From the NCBI RefSeq assembly GCF_963662255.1, contig NW_026912161.1, positions 124,001-188,000 of the forward strand: a stretch of DNA of 64,000 bases, written 5' to 3'. The DNA comes from Cinclus cinclus (taxonomy: Eukaryota > Chordata > Aves > Passeriformes > Cinclidae). A model generated the notes under the pieces. The model did no database searches. It was not told the DNA's origin and saw nothing but the letters and a program-made list of their open reading frames with translations. Of the stretch, positions 35,857 through 49,648 are shown in pieces. Position 1 is the stretch's first letter. The number at the start of each line of letters is the position of its first letter. The translations under genes and the position numbers were made by a program.

Positions 35857-37235
35857 CAGCGTGCTAGGCTCTGTTTCACAGCACCCTGGAGAACACGCCC
35901 TTGAAGAATGCCCTCTCTGCTCCGCAAAAGCTCTGCCACAGTGAAGGTGGAAGAAGCAGCCTGTGGCCACGGGCAGAGCTGGTCAACAGCTGCGCCTAAC
36001 TTGCCCAAGCTGCGAGAGCATTCTCAGCCGAGTTCTGCTTTGACAGAGCTATTGCTGAACTTTTGCAGCCCCGGAGGCTGCTGAAACCAAGGCTGTGTTC
36101 TGCCTCTTCATTCTTGCCTTCCTGTGCTCCAGCGAGAAGTGAAGCTCTGGCACGGCATTCAGCTTTGCCGCCTCTCTGCACGGAAAGCACTAGACAGAAC
36201 TAGTGTGCTTCGTGCATGCTCTCTCCTCGCTTTTATGGTCACTGCTCTGCTTTTTGCTTGGCAGCGTTCCAAGGGTCCACGGCATACCTCTTGCACAGCG
36301 AGAGGTGGCCGGCGAGGAATACTTGCTGGCTTAAGTCGTTCCATGCTCAAGGCATTCATCAGAGCAACACCATGGGGGAAAAGAGGGGGGAACATTGCAG
36401 GACAAATTTCTATGCTGGAACAGGATTGTCTGCGAGACAGCTCTCCGCAGCGCTAGTATTTGGCCAGGCTGAAATCAGCGCCACGGGAAGCCAATCTGAC
36501 AAGCGGAGTGCAACGAGCGCGGCGATATGGGGCCACTTGGCAGGTGGCCGAAGAAAGACGGCTGCCCCGCGAATGGGGTGCCAGAAGGCAAGTTTCAGCA
36601 GGGCGTTGCGGGCGAGCTTAATGTGTAGCCGCAGTTGTTCTAGGCGAGATTGTAGCCGAGAAGCTTTCCGTCTCCATTCACGAGACAAGAAAAGCAGAAC
36701 GCAATGGTCTAGAGGGTTGAGAAGAAAAGTGCTCGTAGCGAGCTCGTTGCGGCAGAAGCGAAAGCCAGGAGCAGCGTGCTCGCTGCGAGAAGTAGACGGC
36801 GCTTCGCCTCCTTGGGAAGGAAATCGCGTCTGGGCACGAACGGCAGCCAGCGAAGCTTCAGAACAGCAGGCTGTTCTGCTCAGCGTGCGAGCCTGAAGTG
36901 AGTGGCAAGGGCTAAGGGGACAGTTCCAAGGCATCTAGCTTTCCTGCCTGCAATGCCATTTCTACCCTGCTGTGGAAAACATTGTCCTTTGCCCTTCTGC
37001 TCCGAGAGGCAGAGAGCACCTCGGCAGACGCAGTGCAGAGGGAAAGGACACAGTATCCGAGGGAGCGTGGCGCCGCTTAGGCGGGCAAAGCAGAAAGGTG
37101 CCGCCCGGCACTGGCTTTGACTCCCTGAGCTTCCTTGCTAGGACAGCAGCTGCCGAAAGCTGGCAACTAGGCTGCCAGAGTGCAGAATGTCGGCGGTCTG
37201 GCACGCCTGCTTGCCGAAAGCCAGGATCAGCGAGA
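35857..37235. repeat. Monomer unit 27
   Basis: Variant CT at 1092-1093 with 493A; same as units 33 and 43. Confidence 0.95.
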
Positions 37236-38614
37236 CAGCGTGCTAGGCTCTGTTTCACAGCACCCTGGAGAACACGCCCTTGAAGAATGCCCTCTCTGCT
37301 CCGCAAAAGCTCTGCCACAGTGAAGGTGGAAGAAGCAGCCTGTGGCCACGGGCAGAGCTGGTCAACAGCTGCGCCTAACTTGCCCAAGCTGCGAGAGCAT
37401 TCTCAGCCGAGTTCTGCTTTGACAGAGCTATTGCTGAACTTTTGCAGCCCCGGAGGCTGCTGAAACCAAGGCTGTGTTCTGCCTCTTCATTCTTGCCTTC
37501 CTGTGCTCCAGCGAGAAGTGAAGCTCTGGCACGGCATTCAGCTTTGCCGCCTCTCTGCACGGAAAGCACTAGACAGAACTAGTGTGCTTCGTGCATGCTC
37601 TCTCCTCGCTTTTATGGTCACTGCTCTGCTTTTTGCTTGGCAGCGTTCCAAGGGTCCACGGCATACCTCTTGCACAGCGAGAGGTGGCCGGCGAGGAATA
37701 CTTGCTGGCTTAAGTCGTTCCATGCTCCAGGCATTCATCAGAGCAACACCATGGGGGAAAAGAGGGGGGAACATTGCAGGACAAATTTCTATGCTGGAAC
37801 AGGATTGTCTGCGAGACAGCTCTCCGCAGCGCTAGTATTTGGCCAGGCTGAAATCAGCGCCACGGGAAGCCAATCTGACAAGCGGAGTGCAACGAGCGCG
37901 GCGATATGGGGCCACTTGGCAGGTGGCCGAAGAAAGACGGCTGCCCCGCGAATGGGGTGCCAGAAGGCAAGTTTCAGCAGGGCGTTGCGGGCGAGCTTAA
38001 TGTGTAGCCGCAGTTGTTCTAGGCGAGATTGTAGCCGAGAAGCTTTCCGTCTCCATTCACGAGACAAGAAAAGCAGAACGCAATGGTCTAGAGGGTTGAG
38101 AAGAAAAGTGCTCGTAGCGAGCTCGTTGCGGCAGAAGCGAAAGCCAGGAGCAGCGTGCTCGCTGCGAGAAGTAGACGGCGCTTCGCCTCCTTGGGAAGGA
38201 AATCGCGTCTGGGCACGAACGGCAGCCAGCGAAGCTTCAGAACAGCAGGCTGTTCTGCTCAGCGTGCGAGCCTGAAGTGAGTGGCAAGGGCTAAGGGGAC
38301 AGTTCCAAGGCATCTAGCTTTCCTGCCAGCAATGCCATTTCTACCCTGCTGTGGAAAACATTGTCCTTTGCCCTTCTGCTCCGAGAGGCAGAGAGCACCT
38401 CGGCAGACGCAGTGCAGAGGGAAAGGACACAGTATCCGAGGGAGCGTGGCGCCGCTTAGGCGGGCAAAGCAGAAAGGTGCCGCCCGGCACTGGCTTTGAC
38501 TCCCTGAGCTTCCTTGCTAGGACAGCAGCTGCCGAAAGCTGGCAACTAGGCTGCCAGAGTGCAGAATGTCGGCGGTCTGGCACGCCTGCTTGCCGAAAGC
38601 CAGGATCAGCGAGA
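37236..38614. repeat. Monomer unit 28
   Basis: Variants 493C and CA at 1092-1093; identical at scored sites to unit 29. Confidence 0.95.
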
Positions 38615-39993
38615 CAGCGTGCTAGGCTCTGTTTCACAGCACCCTGGAGAACACGCCCTTGAAGAATGCCCTCTCTGCTCCGCAAAAGCTCTGCCACAGT
38701 GAAGGTGGAAGAAGCAGCCTGTGGCCACGGGCAGAGCTGGTCAACAGCTGCGCCTAACTTGCCCAAGCTGCGAGAGCATTCTCAGCCGAGTTCTGCTTTG
38801 ACAGAGCTATTGCTGAACTTTTGCAGCCCCGGAGGCTGCTGAAACCAAGGCTGTGTTCTGCCTCTTCATTCTTGCCTTCCTGTGCTCCAGCGAGAAGTGA
38901 AGCTCTGGCACGGCATTCAGCTTTGCCGCCTCTCTGCACGGAAAGCACTAGACAGAACTAGTGTGCTTCGTGCATGCTCTCTCCTCGCTTTTATGGTCAC
39001 TGCTCTGCTTTTTGCTTGGCAGCGTTCCAAGGGTCCACGGCATACCTCTTGCACAGCGAGAGGTGGCCGGCGAGGAATACTTGCTGGCTTAAGTCGTTCC
39101 ATGCTCCAGGCATTCATCAGAGCAACACCATGGGGGAAAAGAGGGGGGAACATTGCAGGACAAATTTCTATGCTGGAACAGGATTGTCTGCGAGACAGCT
39201 CTCCGCAGCGCTAGTATTTGGCCAGGCTGAAATCAGCGCCACGGGAAGCCAATCTGACAAGCGGAGTGCAACGAGCGCGGCGATATGGGGCCACTTGGCA
39301 GGTGGCCGAAGAAAGACGGCTGCCCCGCGAATGGGGTGCCAGAAGGCAAGTTTCAGCAGGGCGTTGCGGGCGAGCTTAATGTGTAGCCGCAGTTGTTCTA
39401 GGCGAGATTGTAGCCGAGAAGCTTTCCGTCTCCATTCACGAGACAAGAAAAGCAGAACGCAATGGTCTAGAGGGTTGAGAAGAAAAGTGCTCGTAGCGAG
39501 CTCGTTGCGGCAGAAGCGAAAGCCAGGAGCAGCGTGCTCGCTGCGAGAAGTAGACGGCGCTTCGCCTCCTTGGGAAGGAAATCGCGTCTGGGCACGAACG
39601 GCAGCCAGCGAAGCTTCAGAACAGCAGGCTGTTCTGCTCAGCGTGCGAGCCTGAAGTGAGTGGCAAGGGCTAAGGGGACAGTTCCAAGGCATCTAGCTTT
39701 CCTGCCAGCAATGCCATTTCTACCCTGCTGTGGAAAACATTGTCCTTTGCCCTTCTGCTCCGAGAGGCAGAGAGCACCTCGGCAGACGCAGTGCAGAGGG
39801 AAAGGACACAGTATCCGAGGGAGCGTGGCGCCGCTTAGGCGGGCAAAGCAGAAAGGTGCCGCCCGGCACTGGCTTTGACTCCCTGAGCTTCCTTGCTAGG
39901 ACAGCAGCTGCCGAAAGCTGGCAACTAGGCTGCCAGAGTGCAGAATGTCGGCGGTCTGGCACGCCTGCTTGCCGAAAGCCAGGATCAGCGAGA
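38615..39993. repeat. Monomer unit 29
   Basis: Variants 493C and CA at 1092-1093, as in unit 28. Confidence 0.95.
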
Positions 39994-41372
39994 CAGCGTG
40001 CTAGGCTCTGTTTCACAGCACCCTGGAGAACACGCCCTTGAAGAATGCCCTCTCTGCTCCGCAAAAGCTCTGCCACAGTGAAGGTGGAAGAAGCAGCCTG
40101 TGGCCACGGGCAGAGCTGGTCAACAGCTGCGCCTAACTTGCCCAAGCTGCGAGAGCATTCTCAGCCGAGTTCTGCTTTGACAGAGCTATTGCTGAACTTT
40201 TGCAGCCCCGGAGGCTGCTGAAACCAAGGCTGTGTTCTGCCTCTTCATTCTTGCCTTCCTGTGCTCCAGCGAGAAGTGAAGCTCTGGCACGGCATTCAGC
40301 TTTGCCGCCTCTCTGCACGGAAAGCACTAGACAGAACTAGTGTGCTTCGTGCATGCTCTCTCCTCGCTTTTATGGTCACTGCTCTGCTTTTTGCTTGGCA
40401 GCGTTCCAAGGGTCCACGGCATACCTCTTGCACAGCGAGAGGTGGCCGGCGAGGAATACTTGCTGGCTTAAGTCGTTCCATGCTCCAGGCATTCATCAGA
40501 GCAACACCATGGGGGAAAAGAGGGGGGAACATTGCAGGACAAATTTCTATGCTGGAACAGGATTGTCTGCGAGACAGCTCTCCGCAGCGCTAGTATTTGG
40601 CCAGGCTGAAATCAGCGCCACGGGAAGCCAATCTGACAAGCGGAGTGCAACGAGCGCGGCGATATGGGGCCACTTGGCAGGTGGCCGAAGAAAGACGGCT
40701 GCCCCGCGAATGGGGTGCCAGAAGGCAAGTTTCAGCAGGGCGTTGCGGGCGAGCTTAATGTGTAGCCGCAGTTGTTCTAGGCGAGATTGTAGCCGAGAAG
40801 CTTTCCGTCTCCATTCACGAGACAAGAAAAGCAGAACGCAATGGTCTAGAGGGTTGAGAAGAAAAGTGCTCGTAGCGAGCTCGTTGCGGCAGAAGCGAAA
40901 GCCAGGAGCAGCGTGCTCGCTGCGAGAAGTAGACGGCGCTTCGCCTCCTTGGGAAGGAAATCGCGTCTGGGCCCGAACGGCAGCCAGCGAAGCTTCAGAA
41001 CAGCAGGCTGTTCTGCTCAGCGTGCGAGCCTGAAGTGAGTGGCAAGGGCTAAGGGGACAGTTCCAAGGCATCTAGCTTTCCTGCCTGCAATGCCATTTCT
41101 ACCCTGCTGTGGAAAACATTGTCCTTTGCCCTTCTGCTCCGAGAGGCAGAGAGCACCTCGGCAGACGCAGTGCAGAGGGAAAGGACACAGTATCCGAGGG
41201 AGCGTGGCGCCGCTTAGGCGGGCAAAGCAGAAAGGTGCCGCCCGGCACTGGCTTTGACTCCCTGAGCTTCCTTGCTAGGACAGCAGCTGCCGAAAGCTGG
41301 CAACTAGGCTGCCAGAGTGCAGAATGTCGGCGGTCTGGCACGCCTGCTTGCCGAAAGCCAGGATCAGCGAGA
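39994..41372. repeat. Monomer unit 30
   Basis: Variants 493C, 980C and CT at 1092-1093; identical at scored sites to unit 31. Confidence 0.95.
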
Positions 41373-42751
41373 CAGCGTGCTAGGCTCTGTTTCACAGCAC
41401 CCTGGAGAACACGCCCTTGAAGAATGCCCTCTCTGCTCCGCAAAAGCTCTGCCACAGTGAAGGTGGAAGAAGCAGCCTGTGGCCACGGGCAGAGCTGGTC
41501 AACAGCTGCGCCTAACTTGCCCAAGCTGCGAGAGCATTCTCAGCCGAGTTCTGCTTTGACAGAGCTATTGCTGAACTTTTGCAGCCCCGGAGGCTGCTGA
41601 AACCAAGGCTGTGTTCTGCCTCTTCATTCTTGCCTTCCTGTGCTCCAGCGAGAAGTGAAGCTCTGGCACGGCATTCAGCTTTGCCGCCTCTCTGCACGGA
41701 AAGCACTAGACAGAACTAGTGTGCTTCGTGCATGCTCTCTCCTCGCTTTTATGGTCACTGCTCTGCTTTTTGCTTGGCAGCGTTCCAAGGGTCCACGGCA
41801 TACCTCTTGCACAGCGAGAGGTGGCCGGCGAGGAATACTTGCTGGCTTAAGTCGTTCCATGCTCCAGGCATTCATCAGAGCAACACCATGGGGGAAAAGA
41901 GGGGGGAACATTGCAGGACAAATTTCTATGCTGGAACAGGATTGTCTGCGAGACAGCTCTCCGCAGCGCTAGTATTTGGCCAGGCTGAAATCAGCGCCAC
42001 GGGAAGCCAATCTGACAAGCGGAGTGCAACGAGCGCGGCGATATGGGGCCACTTGGCAGGTGGCCGAAGAAAGACGGCTGCCCCGCGAATGGGGTGCCAG
42101 AAGGCAAGTTTCAGCAGGGCGTTGCGGGCGAGCTTAATGTGTAGCCGCAGTTGTTCTAGGCGAGATTGTAGCCGAGAAGCTTTCCGTCTCCATTCACGAG
42201 ACAAGAAAAGCAGAACGCAATGGTCTAGAGGGTTGAGAAGAAAAGTGCTCGTAGCGAGCTCGTTGCGGCAGAAGCGAAAGCCAGGAGCAGCGTGCTCGCT
42301 GCGAGAAGTAGACGGCGCTTCGCCTCCTTGGGAAGGAAATCGCGTCTGGGCCCGAACGGCAGCCAGCGAAGCTTCAGAACAGCAGGCTGTTCTGCTCAGC
42401 GTGCGAGCCTGAAGTGAGTGGCAAGGGCTAAGGGGACAGTTCCAAGGCATCTAGCTTTCCTGCCTGCAATGCCATTTCTACCCTGCTGTGGAAAACATTG
42501 TCCTTTGCCCTTCTGCTCCGAGAGGCAGAGAGCACCTCGGCAGACGCAGTGCAGAGGGAAAGGACACAGTATCCGAGGGAGCGTGGCGCCGCTTAGGCGG
42601 GCAAAGCAGAAAGGTGCCGCCCGGCACTGGCTTTGACTCCCTGAGCTTCCTTGCTAGGACAGCAGCTGCCGAAAGCTGGCAACTAGGCTGCCAGAGTGCA
42701 GAATGTCGGCGGTCTGGCACGCCTGCTTGCCGAAAGCCAGGATCAGCGAGA
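41373..42751. repeat. Monomer unit 31
   Basis: As unit 30; 980C is private to this pair. Confidence 0.95.
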
Positions 42752-44130
42752 CAGCGTGCTAGGCTCTGTTTCACAGCACCCTGGAGAACACGCCCTTGAA
42801 GAATGCCCTCTCTGCTCCGCAAAAGCTCTGCCACAGTGAAGGTGGAAGAAGCAGCCTGTGGCCACGGGCAGAGCTGGTCAACAGCTGCGCCTAACTTGCC
42901 CAAGCTGCGAGAGCATTCTCAGCCGAGTTCTGCTTTGACAGAGCTATTGCTGAACTTTTGCAGCCCCGGAGGCTGCTGAAACCAAGGCTGTGTTCTGCCT
43001 CTTCATTCTTGCCTTCCTGTGCTCCAGCGAGAAGTGAAGCTCTGGCACGGCATTCAGCTTTGCCGCCTCTCTGCACGGAAAGCACTAGACAGAACTAGTG
43101 TGCTTCGTGCATGCTCTCTCCTCGCTTTTATGGTCACTGCTCTGCTTTTTGCTTGGCAGCGTTCCAAGGGTCCACGGCATACCTCTTGCACAGCGAGAGG
43201 TGGCCGGCGAGGAATACTTGCTGGCTTAAGTCGTTCCATGCTCCAGGCATTCATCAGAGCAACACCATGGGGGAAAAGAGGGGGGAACATTGCAGGACAA
43301 ATTTCTATGCTGGAACAGGATTGTCTGCGAGACAGCTCTCCGCAGCGCTAGTATTTGGCCAGGCTGAAATCAGCGCCACGGGAAGCCAATCTGACAAGCG
43401 GAGTGCAACGAGCGCGGCGATATGGGGCCACTTGGCAGGTGGCCGAAGAAAGACGGCTGCCCCGCGAATGGGGTGCCAGAAGGCAAGTTTCAGCAGGGCG
43501 TTGCGGGCGAGCTTAATGTGTAGCCGCAGTTGTTCTAGGCGAGATTGTAGCCGAGAAGCTTTCCGTCTCCATTCACGAGACAAGAAAAGCAGAACGCAAT
43601 GGTCTAGAGGGTTGAGAAGAAAAGTGCTCGTAGCGAGCTCGTTGCGGCAGAAGCGAAAGCCAGGAGCAGCGTGCTCGCTGCGAGAAGTAGACGGCGCTTC
43701 GCCTCCTTGGGAAGGAAATCGCGTCTGGGCACGAACGGCAGCCAGCGAAGCTTCAGAACAGCAGGCTGTTCTGCTCAGCGTGCGAGCCTGAAGTGAGTGG
43801 CAAGGGCTAAGGGGACAGTTCCAAGGCATCTAGCTTTCCTGCCTGCAATGCCATTTCTACCCTGCTGTGGAAAACATTGTCCTTTGCCCTTCTGCTCCGA
43901 GAGGCAGAGAGCACCTCGGCAGACGCAGTGCAGAGGGAAAGGACACAGTATCCGAGGGAGCGTGGCGCCGCTTAGGCGGGCAAAGCAGAAAGGTGCCGCC
44001 CGGCACTGGCTTTGACTCCCTGAGCTTCCTTGCTAGGACAGCAGCTGCCGAAAGCTGGCAACTAGGCTGCCAGAGTGCAGAATGTCGGCGGTCTGGCACG
44101 CCTGCTTGCCGAAAGCCAGGATCAGCGAGA
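42752..44130. repeat. Monomer unit 32
   Basis: Variants 493C and CT at 1092-1093; same as units 26 and 42. Confidence 0.95.
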
Positions 44131-45509
44131 CAGCGTGCTAGGCTCTGTTTCACAGCACCCTGGAGAACACGCCCTTGAAGAATGCCCTCTCTGCTCCGCA
44201 AAAGCTCTGCCACAGTGAAGGTGGAAGAAGCAGCCTGTGGCCACGGGCAGAGCTGGTCAACAGCTGCGCCTAACTTGCCCAAGCTGCGAGAGCATTCTCA
44301 GCCGAGTTCTGCTTTGACAGAGCTATTGCTGAACTTTTGCAGCCCCGGAGGCTGCTGAAACCAAGGCTGTGTTCTGCCTCTTCATTCTTGCCTTCCTGTG
44401 CTCCAGCGAGAAGTGAAGCTCTGGCACGGCATTCAGCTTTGCCGCCTCTCTGCACGGAAAGCACTAGACAGAACTAGTGTGCTTCGTGCATGCTCTCTCC
44501 TCGCTTTTATGGTCACTGCTCTGCTTTTTGCTTGGCAGCGTTCCAAGGGTCCACGGCATACCTCTTGCACAGCGAGAGGTGGCCGGCGAGGAATACTTGC
44601 TGGCTTAAGTCGTTCCATGCTCAAGGCATTCATCAGAGCAACACCATGGGGGAAAAGAGGGGGGAACATTGCAGGACAAATTTCTATGCTGGAACAGGAT
44701 TGTCTGCGAGACAGCTCTCCGCAGCGCTAGTATTTGGCCAGGCTGAAATCAGCGCCACGGGAAGCCAATCTGACAAGCGGAGTGCAACGAGCGCGGCGAT
44801 ATGGGGCCACTTGGCAGGTGGCCGAAGAAAGACGGCTGCCCCGCGAATGGGGTGCCAGAAGGCAAGTTTCAGCAGGGCGTTGCGGGCGAGCTTAATGTGT
44901 AGCCGCAGTTGTTCTAGGCGAGATTGTAGCCGAGAAGCTTTCCGTCTCCATTCACGAGACAAGAAAAGCAGAACGCAATGGTCTAGAGGGTTGAGAAGAA
45001 AAGTGCTCGTAGCGAGCTCGTTGCGGCAGAAGCGAAAGCCAGGAGCAGCGTGCTCGCTGCGAGAAGTAGACGGCGCTTCGCCTCCTTGGGAAGGAAATCG
45101 CGTCTGGGCACGAACGGCAGCCAGCGAAGCTTCAGAACAGCAGGCTGTTCTGCTCAGCGTGCGAGCCTGAAGTGAGTGGCAAGGGCTAAGGGGACAGTTC
45201 CAAGGCATCTAGCTTTCCTGCCTGCAATGCCATTTCTACCCTGCTGTGGAAAACATTGTCCTTTGCCCTTCTGCTCCGAGAGGCAGAGAGCACCTCGGCA
45301 GACGCAGTGCAGAGGGAAAGGACACAGTATCCGAGGGAGCGTGGCGCCGCTTAGGCGGGCAAAGCAGAAAGGTGCCGCCCGGCACTGGCTTTGACTCCCT
45401 GAGCTTCCTTGCTAGGACAGCAGCTGCCGAAAGCTGGCAACTAGGCTGCCAGAGTGCAGAATGTCGGCGGTCTGGCACGCCTGCTTGCCGAAAGCCAGGA
45501 TCAGCGAGA
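44131..45509. repeat. Monomer unit 33
   Basis: Variant CT at 1092-1093; same as units 27 and 43. Confidence 0.95.
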
Positions 45510-46889
45510 CAGCGTGCTAGGCTCTGTTTCACAGCACCCTGGAGAACACGCCCTTGAAGAATGCCCTCTCTGCTCCGCAAAAGCTCTGCCACAGTGAAGG
45601 TGGAAGAAGCAGCCTGTGGCCACGGGCAGAGCTGGTCAACAGCTGCGCCTAACTTGCCCAAGCTGCGAGAGCATTCTCAGCCGAGTTCTGCTTTGACAGA
45701 GCTATTGCTGAACTTTTGCAGCCCCGGAGGCTGCTGAAACCAAGGCTGTGTTCTGCCTCTTCATTCTTGCCTTCCTGTGCTCCAGCGAGAAGTGAAGCTC
45801 TGGCACGGCATTCAGCTTTGCCGCCTCTCTGCACGGAAAGCACTAGACAGAACTAGTGTGCTTCGTGCATGCTCTCTCCTCGCTTTTATGGTCACTGCTC
45901 TGCTTTTTGCTTGGCAGCGTTCCAAGGGTCCACGGCATACCTCTTGCACAGCGAGAGGTGGCCGGCGAGGAATACTTGCTGGCTTAAGTCGTTCCATGCT
46001 CAAGGCATTCATCAGAGCAACACCATGGGGGAAAAGAGGGGGGAACATTGCAGGACAAATTTCTATGCTGGAACAGGATTGTCTGCGAGACAGCTCTCCG
46101 CAGCGCTAGTATTTGGCCAGGCTGAAATCAGCGCCACGGGAAGCCAATCTGACAAGCGGAGTGCAACGAGCGCGGCGATATGGGGCCACTTGGCAGGTGG
46201 CCGAAGAAAGACGGCTGCCCCGCGAATGGGGTGCCAGAAGGCAAGTTTCAGCAGGGCGTTGCGGGCGAGCTTAATGTGTAGCCGCAGTTGTTCTAGGCGA
46301 GATTGTAGCCGAGAAGCTTTCCGTCTCCATTCACGAGACAAGAAAAGCAGAACGCAATGGTCTAGAGGGTTGAGAAGAAAAGTGCTCGTAGCGAGCTCGT
46401 TGCGGCAGAAGCGAAAGCCAGGAGCAGCGTGCTCGCTGCGAGAAGTAGACGGCGCTTCGCCTCCTTGGGAAGGAAATCGCGTCTGGGCACGAACGGCAGC
46501 CAGCGAAGCTTCAGAACAGCAGGCTGTTCTGCTCAGCGTGCGAGCCTGAGTGTGAGTGGCAAGGGCTAAGGGGACAGTTCCAAGGCATCTAGCTTTCCTG
46601 CCAGCAATGCCATTTCTACCCTGCTGTGGAAAACATTGTCCTTTGCCCTTCTGCTCCGAGAGGCAGAGAGCACCTCGGCAGACGCAGTGCAGAGGGAAAG
46701 GACACAGTATCCGAGGGAGCGTGGCGCCGCTTAGGCGGGCAAAGCAGAAAGGTGCCGCCCGGCACTGGCTTTGACTCCCTGAGCTTCCTTGCTAGGACAG
46801 CAGCCGCCGAAAGCTGGCAACTAGGCTGCCAGAGTGCAGAATGTCGGCGGTCTGGCACGCCTGCTTGCCGAAAGCCAGGATCAGCGAGA
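45510..46889. repeat. Monomer unit 34 (1,380 bp)
   Basis: One-base net insertion at monomer position 1041, CA at 1092-1093, and 1295C instead of the usual domain B T. Confidence 0.95.
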
Positions 46890-48269
46890 CAGCGTGCTAG
46901 GCTCTGTTTCACAGCACCCTGGAGAACACGCCCTTGAAGAATGCCCTCTCTGCTCCGCAAAAGCTCTGCCACAGTGAAGGTGGAAGAAGCAGCCTGTGGC
47001 CACGGGCAGAGCTGGTCAACAGCTGCGCCTAACTTGCCCAAGCTGCGAGAGCATTCTCAGCCGAGTTCTGCTTTGACAGAGCTATTGCTGAACTTTTGCA
47101 GCCCCGGAGGCTGCTGAAACCAAGGCTGTGTTCTGCCTCTTCATTCTTGCCTTCCTGTGCTCCAGCGAGAAGTGAAGCTCTGGCACGGCATTCAGCTTTG
47201 CCGCCTCTCTGCACGGAAAGCACTAGACAGAACTAGTGTGCTTCGTGCATGCTCTCTCCTCGCTTTTATGGTCACTGCTCTGCTTTTTGCTTGGCAGCGT
47301 TCCAAGGGTCCACGGCATACCTCTTGCACAGCGAGAGGTGGCCGGCGAGGAATACTTGCTGGCTTAAGTCGTTCCATGCTCCAGGCATTCATCAGAGCAA
47401 CACCATGGGGGAAAAGAGGGGGGAACATTGCAGGACAAATTTCTATGCTGGAACAGGATTGTCTGCGAGACAGCTCTCCGCAGCGCTAGTATTTGGCCAG
47501 GCTGAAATCAGCGCCACGGGAAGCCAATCTGACAAGCGGAGTGCAACGAGCGCGGCGATATGGGGCCACTTGGCAGGTGGCCGAAGAAAGACGGCTGCCC
47601 CGCGAATGGGGTGCCAGAAGGCAAGTTTCAGCAGGGCGTTGCGGGCGAGCTTAATGTGTAGCCGCAGTTGTTCTAGGCGAGATTGTAGCCGAGAAGCTTT
47701 CCGTCTCCATTCACGAGACAAGAAAAGCAGAACGCAATGGTCTAGAGGGTTGAGAAGAAAAGTGCTCGTAGCGAGCTCGTTGCGGCAGAAGCGAAAGCCA
47801 GGAGCAGCGTGCTCGCTGCGAGAAGTAGACGGCGCTTCGCCTCCTTGGGAAGGAAATCGCGTCTGGGCACGAACGGCAGCCAGCGAAGCTTCAGAACAGC
47901 AGGCTGTTCTGCTCAGCGTGCGAGCCTGAGTGTGAGTGGCAAGGGCTAAGGGGACAGTTCCAAGGCATCTAGCTTTCCTGCCAGCAATGCCATTTCTACC
48001 CTGCTGTGGAAAACATTGTCCTTTGCCCTTCTGCTCCGAGAGGCAGAGAGCACCTCGGCAGACGCAGTGCAGAGGGAAAGGACACAGTATCCGAGGGAGC
48101 GTGGCGCCGCTTAGGCGGGCAAAGCAGAAAGGTGCCGCCCGGCACTGGCTTTGACTCCCTGAGCTTCCTTGCTAGGACAGCAGCCGCCGAAAGCTGGCAA
48201 CTAGGCTGCCAGAGTGCAGAATGTCGGCGGTCTGGCACGCCTGCTTGCCGAAAGCCAGGATCAGCGAGA
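46890..48269. repeat. Monomer unit 35 (1,380 bp)
   Basis: As unit 34 but with 493C. Confidence 0.95.
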
Positions 48270-49648
48270 CAGCGTGCTAGGCTCTGTTTCACAGCACCCT
48301 GGAGAACACGCCCTTGAAGAATGCCCTCTCTGCTCCGCAAAAGCTCTGCCACAGTGAAGGTGGAAGAAGCAGCCTGTGGCCACGGGCAGAGCTGGTCAAC
48401 AGCTGCGCCTAACTTGCCCAAGCTGCGAGAGCATTCTCAGCCGAGTTCTGCTTTGACAGAGCTATTGCTGAACTTTTGCAGCCCCGGAGGCTGCTGAAAC
48501 CAAGGCTGTGTTCTGCCTCTTCATTCTTGCCTTCCTGTGCTCCAGCGAGAAGTGAAGCTCTGGCACGGCATTCAGCTTTGCCGCCTCTCTGCACGGAAAG
48601 CACTAGACAGAACTAGCGTGCTTCGTGCATGCTCTCTCCTCGCTTTTATGGTCACTGCTCTGCTTTTTGCTTGGCAGCGTTCCAAGGGTCCACGGCATAC
48701 CTCTTGCACAGCGAGAGGTGGCCGGCGAGGAATACTTGCTGGCTTAAGTCGTTCCATGCTCAAGGCATTCATCAGAGCAACACCATGGGGGAAAAGAGGG
48801 GGGAACATTGCAGGACAAATTTCTATGCTGGAACAGGATTGTCTGCGAGACAGCTCTCCGCAGCGCTAGTATTTGGCCAGGCTGAAATCAGCGCCACGGG
48901 AAGCCAATCTGACAAGCGGAGTGCAACGAGCGCGGCGATATGGGGCCACTTGGCAGGTGGCCGAAGAAAGACGGCTGCCCCGCGAATGGGGTGCCAGAAG
49001 GCAAGTTTCAGCAGGGCGTTGCGGGCGAGCTTAATGTGTAGCCGCAGTTGTTCTAGGCGAGATTGTAGCCGAGAAGCTTTCCGTCTCCATTCACGAGACA
49101 AGAAAAGCAGAACGCAATGGTCTAGAGGGTTGAGAAGAAAAGTGCTCGTAGCGAGCTCGTTGCGGCAGAAGCGAAAGCCAGGAGCAGCGTGCTCGCTGCG
49201 AGAAGTAGACGGCGCTTCGCCTCCTTGGGAAGGAAATCGCGTCTGGGCACGAACGGCAGCCAGCGAAGCTTCAGAACAGCAGGCTGTTCTGCTCAGCGTG
49301 CGAGCCTGAAGTGAGTGGCAAGGGCTAAGGGGACAGTTCCAAGGCATCTAGCTTTCCTGCCTGCAATGCCATTTCTACCCTGCTGTGGAAAACATTGTCC
49401 TTTGCCCTTCTGCTCCGAGAGGCAGAGAGCACCTCGGCAGACGCAGTGCAGAGGGAAAGGACACAGTATCCGAGGGAGCGTGGCGCCGCTTAGGCGGGCA
49501 AAGCAGAAAGGTGCCGCCCGGCACTGGCTTTGACTCCCTGAGCTTCCTTGCTAGGACAGCAGCTGCCGAAAGCTGGCAACTAGGCTGCCAGAGTGCAGAA
49601 TGTCGGCGGTCTGGCACGCCTGCTTGCCGAAAGCCAGGATCAGCGAGA
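48270..49648. repeat. Monomer unit 36
   Basis: Variants 348C and CT at 1092-1093; identical at scored sites to unit 37. Confidence 0.95.
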
